A stretch of 64,000 nt of DNA from Prionace glauca (taxonomy: Eukaryota > Chordata > Chondrichthyes > Carcharhiniformes > Carcharhinidae), in contig CM075760.1 in assembly GCA_037974335.1 (NCBI GenBank), forward strand, positions 58,743,812 to 58,807,811, written 5' to 3'. Made by a program: the position numbers and the translations under genes. Below are positions 54,526 through 64,000 of the stretch, piece after piece. Position 1 is the stretch's first letter; each line of letters opens with the position of its first letter. The notes beneath the pieces are model-generated. The model did no database searches. It saw only the letters and a list, made by a program, of their open reading frames with translations, and had not been told where the DNA came from.

Positions 54526-54729
54526 TAAAATCAGCATTTCACAACTCCTGCAATAGCAAAGCTTGTCCAGGAGATGGCAGCGAAACGGCACTTTTTGGCA
54601 CGACAATATGCAGAAGATCGTCTCCGTTATTTCTGTAATAGACTCAGTCTTTGCCCATCCTAAACGTGACCCAGTTTATATGACACGAAATCATATTTCT
54701 GATTATATGACAATAATCTCAGTTGATTC

Positions 54730-55450
54730 TGTACTCAGCAAAATCCCAGTTGTTTGAGTATGGCATGTCTCTGTTTATATGAGAAAACACCACGGTGGTT
54801 AGAGGGTGTTAGATACTGTATACACCCTCTCAGTAATGGCTGAACTGGGCCCAGTCTGCATCTATATTAGTACAGGTGCTGTATTGATATCTGGTGTATT
54901 CGGCCCTGTCTCAATATTACCGCACGAAACCAGTCTCTCGATTATATTGCAATAGATAGTATTAGTTGGATTAACCATGCAAAATTGCCCGTTCTTTTCC
55001 CTCAGAATATGTGGAATAGCCATGGTAAATGTGTGGGGCTAATGGGGATAGGGCAGAGGGGAGGACCTGGGGTGGGATGCAGACTCAGTGGGCCAGATAG
55101 CCTTTCTTCTGAACTGTAGGAATTTTATGGTTTTATGTCTAACAAATACCATAAACATTTGCGTGCTTACTTATTTTAAGTATTCTATTTTCTAATAAAC
55201 CCCTTTGGAGAAATAATCTTTTTTAGCAATTCCCCTTCAGTTTTCCCAGTGATAACCTTCAGCCCACTCTGTCTTCCATGAGTGCATGAAAACACCAAGC
55301 AGTTTATGTGTTTCAACTGAAGAACGTTTAATATGTAATTATTTACTGACAACCCTTCTGTTGTGTGCTCTTGCACATAAAATTATTGCAGCCTCACTAT
55401 TTTGTTCCCGGTGATGACTTATCTGTCTTCAGAGATCTGTTGGTAAATGG
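54730..55450 (+). repeat. inverted duplicate of 20830-21520
   Basis: See the partner. Same order of blocks on the opposite strand, including the V-SINE tail (54965-55135). About 85-90% identical by eye, with small indels. The pair brackets 33 kb containing GPR139-like genes B, C and D and both good tRNAs. Confidence 0.85.
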
Positions 55451-55539
55451 ATAAATCACGTTTCGAATGACGGGGAGATTATGAAAATTGTCCTTCTCAG
55501 TGTCTCATTAAACTTCCAGATATAGGACTCAATTCTCAG

Positions 55540-56320
55540 ACTGGAACCTGAGAATTAGAATTAGAATCAGAACATACAATGTGAATGACTGGCCCCAGTG
55601 CATCACTGACAGAGACAGCTGGGCCCGGAGTCAGACTGGGACCTGAGAATTAGAACATTACAATGTGAATGACTGGCCCCAGTGCATCACTGACAGAGAC
55701 AGCTGGGCCCGGAGTCAGACTGGGACCTGAGAATTAGAACATTACAATGTGAATGACTGGCCCCAGTGTATCACTAATAGAGACAGTTGGGCCCAGAGTC
55801 AGACTGGAACCTGAGAATTAGAGCATTACAATGTGAATGACTGGCCCCAGTGTATCACTGACAGAGATAGCTGGGCCCGGAGTCAGACTAGGACCTGAGA
55901 ATTAAAACATTACAATGTGAATGACTAGCCCCAGTGTATCACTGACAGAGACATCTGGGCCAGGAGTCAGACTGGGACCTGAGAATTAGAACATTACAAT
56001 GTGAATGACTGGCTCCAGTGTATCACTAACAGAGACAGCTGGACCCAGAGTCAGACTGGAACCTGAGAATTAGAACATTACAATGTGAATGACTGGCCCC
56101 AGTGTATCACTACAGAGAGAGCTAGGCCCGGAGTCAGACTGGGACCTGAGAATTAGAACATTACAATGTGAATGACTGGCCCCAGTGTATCACTGACAGA
56201 GACAGCTGGGCCCGGAGTCAGACTGGGACCTGAGAATTAGAACATTACAATGTGAATGACTGGCCCCAGTGTATCACTGACAGAGACAGCTGGGCCCGGA
56301 GTCAGACTGGAACCTGATAT
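55540..56320 (+). repeat. 84-bp satellite, about 9 copies
   Basis: Unit GAGAATTAGAACATTACAAT, GTGAATGACTGGCCCCAGTG, TATCACTGACAGAGACAGCT, GGGCCCGGAGTCAGACTGGG, ACCT; spacing of exactly 84 between, for example, 55645 and 55729. Copies differ by a few percent. There are no variable spacers, so it is not CRISPR-like. A solo fragment (ACATTACAATGTGAATGACTGG) recurs at 56424. Confidence 0.95.
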
Positions 56321-56324
56321 AAGG

Positions 56325-56795
56325 AAGGAATCATTTCTGGGGCCTGAGAGCAGGTTTCTTCGTCATGAGGAGTGAGGCAGGGGTTTGTGTGGCAAACACG
56401 GATTGGAAACCTTGCCACAACCAGACATTACAATGTGAATGACTGGCTCCAGCAGTGACTGACTCCACCTGACTGAGGCTTGTATTCACAAGGACGGACA
56501 GTCAAGGCGGACTCCATACATTTCTGTTATCTGAGGTACCGATGGCGAATCTATCGGAGGAACAGAAAATAATCTCTTCCTTCTCATTTTTACAAGCAGT
56601 TTCACATTTACAGACAGAATTAGCACACGTGAGGTCTGAAACAACTAAGTATGAAACGCTCATCGGAGGGAGAAAAACAGTGCAATAAATGTTAAGGATT
56701 ATTGTGCTTTTTCTAAAATAAAGTTCGATCCGATGCTAATCTGTTTCAAAGTGATGTTTTTTAAATAGAATGGACTTTCGGAATGGTTCCTGGCA
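56325..56795. other. no gene recognised
   Basis: Flank of the 84-bp satellite. Nothing else supported. Confidence 0.3.
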
Positions 56796-56797
56796 AT

Positions 56798-57055
56798 TAC
56801 ACACACACAAAAACACACACACATTCACACACACAAACACACACACACACAAAAACACTCACACACAGACACACACACACAACACACACAAACACACATA
56901 GACACACAAGCACCCACACACAAACAAACACACACACACACACAACACACACAGACAATCACAAACACAAACACACACACAAACAACACACAAACACACA
57001 CAGACACACACAGACACACACAAACACACACAGACACACTCACACAACACACAGG
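56798..57055. repeat. (CA)n-rich compound microsatellite
   Basis: ACACACAC runs broken by A or G (ACAAACAC, ACAGACAC) for about 255 bases. Thr/His and Cys/Val ORFs on the two strands are artefacts. Confidence 0.93.
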
Positions 57056-57059
57056 TTCT

Positions 57060-58590
57060 GTCAAAAGATAAGATTAGCACAAGACGACAGTTGTATAAAT
57101 ATTCCATTTTATTCCGTTTTAATGAAGGACAGGGGAGAGACACAAAAAGGATGCTGGGACACTGATATCGATGAACCTTAAAATGCTCCCATTCTCGAGA
57201 ATCCTTCAAAAGTTCATCCCATGAAGGAGATATCGAATTTATTTTCCAAAGTTTCTGTGAAATCTAATTCCATCACCCTTCCAAGCTGTTCATTCCAATT
57301 CATCACAACTCTGGTGTAAAAGTAAACACTTATCTTTCTGTCTCGCTGCTCAATAAAATAAATTTGTGCCCATTGGTTGCTGACCGTCCCCCAGTTGAAA
57401 GATTCTCTCTTTAATTAACCCAATCACAACTTCATCATTACGAACACTAATAAATGTGTTGAAAAGACTGGCAAGGAGATAGAGACAGCGGGAGAGTTAG
57501 GAGAAAGCAAACCGGGGGGGCTGACAGATAAAAGCTGAGGAACAAAAGTAAATAGCAGGTGGAGAGTAAATGATCAAACAATGAAAGATAACAGCTATCA
57601 TTCCCTCCCTTCACAGATCCCGGGGGAGTTCAGTGACTGATTCACTGACCATCCAGTTATGTCCGGGAATGGAAACTCTGAACAGGTCACATCAGACTCA
57701 TTTGTAAATGTCACCACAATGTGACCTGTCTGACTCTGCCCTGACTCTGTGGGCAGATATAAGCCGCACTGACAGATGTTCTCACCAGATTGTGGTCTCT
57801 GGATTTATTTTCTGCTCGGAAGTGAGATGTGCGGTTTGGAACCGGCAGCAGAGAAACAGGAAGTTGTGTTACCTGAGAATGAAACAACCGGGGCCAGTTT
57901 GATGTTATCACCGTGAACAGTCTTCCTGCCTGTGAGGGTGAGCTCACTCTGAAAGCATCAAGTACAGTCACACAGATTGCTGCCGGTCTCAGCATTACAG
58001 TCACCCCCATTCCCATATTAATGAATCAAGAAAATGGCCATAGTTGGGGTTTAAACAGATTAATTGAAGGGAAGATAGACTGAGGGTTACCATTGAGGGA
58101 AAAGAGGAAATATTAAAGCAACATTTTTTATCCGTAGAGACATTTCGAAATAGAAAGTTTAAGTGTGCTGGGTGTTGTGTGTGAAAAATAGAGGAGAGAG
58201 GTTAATTGAGTGAAATGGTTAAGTTCCTACAATGAATTTACCTCTGCTGAGATTTTTGTGCTTTATCTTTTCAGTCACAAGGTGCCTTAAGGAAGAAGAA
58301 AGAAATAGTCTCGGAGTTAGATCCGTCTCCTGGGAACCTGTGTGAGTTAATGGAGACTGAGAGAGAGGAGAGAGGTTATCTGATTTAGGTTCAGTGTGAG
58401 ACAGAGAAAGAGAGAAGTTCAGTGAATCATTTGAAAGATGCATTGCCTTGGCAGCGGAATGACCAGCTGTACATCACATTCAAGAGCGTCCAGGGCCATT
58501 CATTAACTTTATTTATTGACTGAGACAGAGAATGTGCAATAAATACTGAATAAATTACAATATAATGCTTAAAATTAATAGCAATTATTT
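57060..58590. other. no gene recognised
   Basis: Small ORFs only. 58160-58440 is mildly GA-rich. No known family recognised. Confidence 0.35.
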
Positions 58591-58594
58591 ACAC

Positions 58595-58790
58595 AGTAAT
58601 TAGCACTGGTACCTCACACTGTTAGGGACACAGGTTTCATTTAAGCCTTGTGTAACTGTGTGGTGTTTGCATATTCACTCTGTGTGTGCGTGGGTTTCCT
58701 CCAGGTTTACTGCTTTCTTCCTACAGTCCAAAGATGTACAGCTTAGTTGGAGTGGCCATGTTGAATTGTCCTTTAGTGTCCATTTGCAGT
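58595..58790 (+). mobile_element. V-SINE (HE1-like)
   Basis: AGTAATTAGCACTGGTACCTC, GTGTGCGTGGGTTTCCTCCAG, CTACAGTCCAAAGATGTACAG and GTGGCCATGTTGAATTGTCC follow head-core-3' order. Confidence 0.8.
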
Positions 58791-59127
58791 GCAATGTGGC
58801 ATACATTCATTCTGTTCCTCAATCTCGTTTGAACAAGAGGATGTTACAAGTTTCATCCCAAACTTTCAATAAAATATTCCAGGAAATGCGAGAGCAATTA
58901 AATATGATGAACAACTCCCAGTAATTATTAACGAGATGAAACACATGCTTCGAACCCCATTACATTTTTAAAGCTAATTTCCATCTTTTCATCTCGTTCT
59001 CTCCTTTTTGTTCCAACTGTCAAACGCATTTTATAGAAAACCAGTTACTGAGACAGTGTTGGCTTTATTACTAGTGTCCAATATAACACAAAGTAAGGCA
59101 CGGATGTGGTCAGTAGTGCATGACACA

Positions 59128-60301
59128 GAGCCTAACAAGAGGTTATTGCAGAAGGTCAGGGGACATGGAGTTGGGGGTCGGGTGTTAGCGTGGATAGAGG
59201 ATTGGTTGTCAAATAGGAGGCAGCGAGTGGGGGTCAATGGATGCTATTCGGATTGGCGGTTGGTGACTAGTGGGGTGCCCCAGGGATCGGTGCTGGGGCC
59301 TCAGCTATTTACCATTTATATAGATGATCTGGAGGAGGGAACCGAGTGCAGGGTGTCGACATTTGCTGATGACACCAAGACTGGGGGAAAGTCAAACTGT
59401 GCGGAGGGTGTGGAGAGTCTGCAGAAGGATCCAGATAGGCTGGGCGAATGGGCCAGGAAATGGCAAATGGAATTTAATGTTGGCAAGTGTGAGGTGGTCC
59501 ACTTTGGTAGGAGGAATGGTAGGAAGGACTATTACTTACGGGGCGAAAAACTGCAGCAGGCGACGGTGCAGAGGGACCTCGGGGACCTTGTGCATGAGTC
59601 GCAAAAACCCAGCTTGCAGGTGCAGCAGGTGGTCAGGAAGGCGAATGGGATGCTGGCCTTCATAGCGAGGGGGATTGAATATAAAAGTAGGGAGATCTTG
59701 CTACAGCTGTATAGGGCATTGGTGAGGCCGCAGCTGGAGTACTGTGTGCAGATTTGGGCGCCGCACCTGCGCAAGGATATTTAGGCCCTGGAGGGAGTGC
59801 AAAGTAGATTTACTCGGCTGATACCGGAGTTGAGGGAATTGAGCTATGAGGAGAGGCTGAATAAACTAGGCTTGTACTCGTTAGAGTTTAGAAGAATGAG
59901 GGGAGATCTCATTGAGACGTATAAGATGATGAATGGGATGGATAGGATAGAGGTGGAGAGACTCTTCCCGCTCAAAAAAGACAGTAGGACTAGGGGGCAC
60001 AGCCTCAAGATAAAGGGGGGGGGGGGCGGTTTAGAACAGAGTTGAGGAGGAACTTCTTCACTCAAAGGGTGGTGAATCTCTGGAATTCTCTGCCCGTTGA
60101 AGTGGTGGAGGCTGCCTCGCTAAATACTTTTAAGAAACGGGTTGATGGGTTTTTGATAAGAGAAGGGATTAAGGGTTATGGGGAGAGGGCAGGAAGGTGG
60201 AGCTGAGTCACGACAGATCAGTCATGACCTTATTGAATGGCGGGGCAGGCTCGAAGGGCCAGATGGCCTACTCCTGCTCCTATTTCTTATGTTCTTATGT
60301 T
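59128..60301 (+). mobile_element. CR1-clade LINE, 5'-truncated, young copy
   Basis: Nearly identical to 982-2238 and 60453-61897 from [23 protein letters not shown] onward. RT core intact in part ([17 protein letters not shown]). A TAG replaces the Leu codon of DILALEG (59782-59784) and a G-run shifts the frame near 60015. 3' end GGCCAGATGGCCTACTCC plus TTCTTATGTTCT. The 5' truncation point lies within the RT. Confidence 0.9.
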
Positions 60302-60452
60302 CTAACACAATCATATCTGAGATGGAGCCTAATGTCACAGAAATGGCCTCTTGGCTGAACAAAAACTCAGAAATGACGATTGGTAGCAATTATCACGGCA
60401 TGTCATCATATAATAATAAATGGAATGTTGTGTTATGTAATATAAACAAATA
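60302..60452. repeat. degenerate about-30-bp repeat between two LINEs
   Basis: About 150 bases with units like GTAATATAAACAAATA, continuing after the next LINE at 61898-61985. Homologous to 63150-63330. Confidence 0.5.
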
Positions 60453-61897
60453 TTGTTTAAGAAGGGTGCCAGGCAAAAGGCGGGGAATTATAGGCCGGTT
60501 AGTTTAACGTCTGTGGTAGATAAAATGTTAGAATCCGTCATTAAGGAGGAAATAGCGAAGCATCTTGAGGGGAATTGCTTGATAGGGCGGACGCAACACG
60601 GTTTCATTAAAGGGAAGTCGTGTCTGACAAATTTACTGGAGTTCTATGAGGATGTGTCTAGGGCAGTGGATAGAGGAGAGCCGGTGGATGTGGTCTTTCT
60701 GGATTTTCAGAAGGCGTTTGACAAGGTACCTCACAAGAGGTTATTGCAGAAGGTCAGGGGACATGGAGTTGGGGGTACGGTGTTAGCGTGGATAGAGGAT
60801 TGGTTGTCAAATAGGAGGCAGAGAGTGGGGGTCAATGGATGCTATTCGGGTTGGCGGTTGGTGACTAGTGGGGTGCCCCAGGGATCGGTGCTGGGGCCTC
60901 AGCTATTTACCATTTATATAGATGATCTGGAGGAGGGAACCGAGTGCAGGGTGTCGAAATTTGCTGATGACACCAAGATTGAGGGAAAGGCAAATTGTGC
61001 GGAGGGTGTGGAGAGTCTGCAGAAGGATCTAGATAGGCTGGGCGAATGGGCCAGGAAATAGCAAATGGAATTTAATGTTGGCAAGTGTGAGGTGGTCCAC
61101 TTTGGTAGGAGGAATGGTAGGAAGGACTATTACTTACGTGGCGAAAAACTACAGCAGGCGAAGGTGCAGAGGGACCTCGGGGTTCTTGTGCATGAGTCGC
61201 AAAAACCCAGCTTGCAGGTGCAGCAGCTGGTCAGGAAGGCGAATGGGATGCTGGCCTTCATAGCGAGGGGGATTGAATATAAAAGTAGGGAGGTCTTGCT
61301 GCAGCTGTATAGGGCATTGGTGAGGCCGCAGCTGGAGTACTGTGTGCAGTTTTGGGCGCCGCACCTGCGCAAGGATATTTTGGCCCTGGAGGGAGTGCAG
61401 AGGAGGTTTACTAGGCTGATACCGGAGTTGAGGGGATTGAGCTATGAGGAGAGGCTGAATAAACTAGGCTTGTACTCGTTAGAGTTTAGAAGAATGAGGG
61501 GAGATCTCATTGAGACGTATAAGATGATGAATGGGATGGATAGGATAGAGGTGGAGAGACTCTTCCCGCTCAAAAAAGACAGTAGGACTAGGGGGCACAG
61601 CCTCAAGATAAAGGGGAGGCGGTTTAGAACAGAGTTGAGGAGGAACTTCGACACTCAAAGGGTGGTGAATCTCTGGAATTCTGTGCCCGTTGAAGTGGTG
61701 GAGGCTGCCTCGCTAAATATTTTTAAGAAACGAGTTGATGGGTTTTTGATAAGAGAAGGGATTAAGGGTTATGGGGAGAGGGCGGGAAGGTGGAGCTGAG
61801 CCACGACAGATCAGCCATGATCTTATTGAATGGCGGGGCAAGCTCGAAGGGCCAGATGGCCTACTCCTGCCCCTATTTCTGATGTTCTTATGTTCTT
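60453..61897 (+). mobile_element. CR1-clade LINE, 5'-truncated, young copy
   Basis: Starts TTGTTTAAGAAGGGTGCCAGG (LFKKGARQ) and covers RT blocks [65 protein letters not shown] through to the C-terminus. One in-frame TAG replaces Trp in ARKWQMEF (61060-61062); otherwise open. The longest of the three young copies. 3' end TTCTTATGTTCTTAT at about 61883-61897. Flanks match a LINE-free copy of the same locus type at 63225-63270. Confidence 0.92.
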
Positions 61898-61994
61898 ATA
61901 AGATCTATTGCAATAATGATTCAAATGAGTCGCATGCAGTAAATAAAGATACAAGGCCCAGTGTCTTGCTGTACATGTCTACAACAAATGTATG

Positions 61995-62140
61995 TGCGAG
62001 AGAGAGGGAGAGACAGAGAGAGAGGGAGGCAGGGGCAGAGGCGGGGGGAGAGAGAGAGACAGAGAGAGAGCGAGAGAGAGAGGGAGGCAGGGGCCGAGGC
62101 GGTGGGAGAGAGAAAGACAGAGAGAGGGAGAGAGCCGTAA
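61995..62140 (+). repeat. GAGA-rich tandem repeat
   Basis: A unit of about 50-60 bases (GAGAGGGAGGCAGGGGC, GAGGCGG, GGGAGAGAGAGAGACAGAG) present about 2.5 times. Confidence 0.85.
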
Positions 62141-62930
62141 ACCATTCCACTTATGATGAATAATCCACTGAGTGTTTCTCGCATTTTCTGTTCGGATCTC
62201 GGGCACCCACAGCATCTTGCTTTTGACCAACGAGATATTTGAACAGGTGACTGAAAGGATGGCCAATACAGGGACAGTTTTATGGATTGACTGAGACGAG
62301 AAAAGTGAAGTCAGGAGATTTAGGGAGGGAATTACAAAGCTTAGGCATAGGCAGGTGAAGACATCCGAAAGTGAAAAATAATTTCGAAGGTAACAATACA
62401 AATTACAGAATATACATATATATATATTCAAACATAACCTAACTGTCAACACTCGTTCTGCGGCGATTTCGTTTTATTTATCTCTGAAACAGATAAGTAA
62501 TTAATGAGTGGTTAGATATTTAGCCTGTGGGAGGCCATCTGGCGATATTGCGAGTACAGAATTCTGTCTCACACTGTCACTGAATCTGTTGAGCCCTATA
62601 AATAAGACAGGTCAATCTTTATCTCTAAAGTCTGTGTCAAATTGACACAGTGCAGTGCAATATTCAACTAATAAAATGTATCACAACGGTGGTTGTTTGA
62701 AGATATTGTAATGAGCACTGTACGATTATTCAGATATTGACCTGTCCCCGAACATCAGTGAATCACTGAGAAATTGTTCAAACTGAATATTACTCACACA
62801 ATAACAGAGCAATTAGATATTTCTCGCAGCTACTTATCGAAATTAGTAAAGCTGAAACTTACTGCTCCAATCAAGAATGATTAGTGTCAGACAGGCACAC
62901 CCATATTATATCGGAATTGATAATATCTCG
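62141..62930. other. no gene recognised
   Basis: AT-rich; a short (TA)n run near 62413-62428. No supported feature. Confidence 0.3.
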
Positions 62931-62931
62931 G

Positions 62932-63900
62932 CAGGCAACATATTCATGGTCGTATGTTAGATTAACAGAGACAGATGTTGGTGTCATTCAAAGAGACAAA
63001 TCCCGTGTAATATAAAAAAGAGATGAGATTTGATGAAATATGAACAGATCCGTGGTCTCCTGTCGTATTAATTGAGATGATCTAATGCAGCACAAATAGA
63101 GAGATGGCCGAGGGTGGCATAACGAGAGAAATAACCGAATGTAGTGTAAAAAGAGACAAGAACTACTGTCATATAATTAAAGACTGGCTCTGGTACAACG
63201 CAAATAGAATAAATAAAGCGGCATTTTATGCAATGTAAACAAATATGAGATCTGTTGCAATAATGATTCAAGTGAGTCAAACTCAGTACATAAAGAGACA
63301 TATCCTAGTGCATTGTAATCAATCTTCTGTATACTGCCCTCTTGCCAGTGAGTAACAGTCTCTTTCTAATCAGTAAAACATTCCCATTCATCACTTTGAG
63401 CGTCTGTATTAAATCTCCCATACACTGTTCAGTTCTAAGGGAACCAAACCAAGTGTTCACCTGTTCTGATAGTGCAGCTTATACATGATTAACGTCAAGC
63501 CCGATATGACCTTCTCTACCTCACCTATTCCCCCTTGTCATTTCATGAATTGATGGAACTTTTACATGGATTCCCATGAATCATTGTCATTCTGTCAGAA
63601 TAAAACTGAAGGCCAGGAGAAGACTTGCTTCTGACAGTTAAATGCGAGACAACATATACATGGTCATGTGTTGAATTAGCAGAGATGTATGTAAATATAC
63701 AAATCCTGTGTAATATAACCAGGGATGGGATCAGATGTAATAGGATTAGATCCGTGATCTACTCTAGTACTAATAGAGAGGAACTAATGTCTCATAAATA
63801 GAGAGATGGCTCAGTGTACATAACTGGAGAAATAACCTAATGTAGCATAAATTAATTTGTAATGTCTTCGTGCTATAAATGTATAGTGTAATATTGGACA
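62932..63900 (+). repeat. degenerate about-30-bp tandem repeat with a 700-bp higher-order copy
   Basis: Units of 24-33 bases following GTGTAATATAA, AGAGA, GAT(C), TG. 62932-63170 and about 63650-63865 are collinear duplicates (ATGGTCGTATGTTAGATTA against ATGGTCATGTGTTGAATTA; AATAGAGAGATGGC in both), an offset of about 715 bases. The same units appear at the start of the window and in 21.3-21.45 kb. Confidence 0.65.
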
Positions 63901-64000
63901 GAGATCTCAGACTTTAGGCACACTGAGGTAAATGTCATCATGCCAAAACACATCTGTGATCAGTTAAGAATGGAAACAACATAATTTCTGAGTCAAATGG

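Noticed and set aside
55540-56320. Regular array resembling a CRISPR
   Set aside because: The whole 84-base unit is conserved with no variable spacers, and the genome is eukaryotic.
56783-57181. Thr/His-rich and Cys/Val-rich ORFs
   Set aside because: Both strands of a CA microsatellite; no coding evidence.

Overview
The window looks like nuclear DNA from a cartilaginous fish, most likely a shark. The signs are T-cell receptor alpha/delta-type V segments with 23-bp-spacer recombination signals, a small array of two-exon GPR139-like receptor genes, many CR1-clade LINEs ending in TTCTTATG repeats, V-domain SINEs of the elasmobranch HE1 type, Penelope-like ends and long simple satellites. No bacterial or organellar features are present. 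The species call is inference; I could not run any search.

Region by region. 1-4 kb: degenerate satellites, a young 5'-truncated CR1 copy and older CR1 pieces. 4-11.5 kb: a cluster of five TCR V segments, three intact (4770-5141 plus strand; 6786-7446 and 9794-10253 minus strand), one pseudogene (11136-11470) and one FR3 relic (8589-8695). All five have recognisable RSSs with 22-23 bp spacers. No D, J or C segment was seen. 11.5-12.3 kb: a LINE with another LINE nested in it. 12.7-16.5 kb: a purine-rich block, then a very long C/T-rich satellite block including a 30-bp satellite of about 34 copies. 16.9-31.7 kb: GPR139-like gene A (minus) and gene B (plus), four tRNA-type genes (Phe and Leu look functional; a Thr-derived and a Glu-derived one look decayed), a near-complete CR1 reverse-transcriptase ORF (22955-25073), SINEs, and a degenerate telomere-like tract beside a Penelope-type end. 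32-44 kb: LINE fragments, GPR139-like pseudogene C, a CCAAT-bearing minisatellite, and a Penelope-like element with a GIY-YIG endonuclease remnant between inverted ends. 44.3-47.7 kb: GPR139-like gene D. 48.7-56.3 kb: a foldback element inserted in a SINE, an old Gypsy-type LTR-element fossil, a decayed LINE, an inverted duplicate of the 21-kb segment, and an 84-bp satellite. 56.8-64 kb: CA-repeats, two young near-identical CR1 copies, and the same degenerate about-30-bp repeat seen at the window start.

Function. The V segments would supply variable exons to a TCR alpha/delta-type receptor after V(D)J recombination with J segments outside the window; their mixed orientation implies both deletional and inversional joining. 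The GPR139-like genes share one architecture: a short first exon ending phase 1 inside TM1, then one large exon with the rest of the seven-helix receptor. They look like products of local duplication. Everything else is mobile-element and satellite DNA, which has demonstrably broken or flanked several of the genes.
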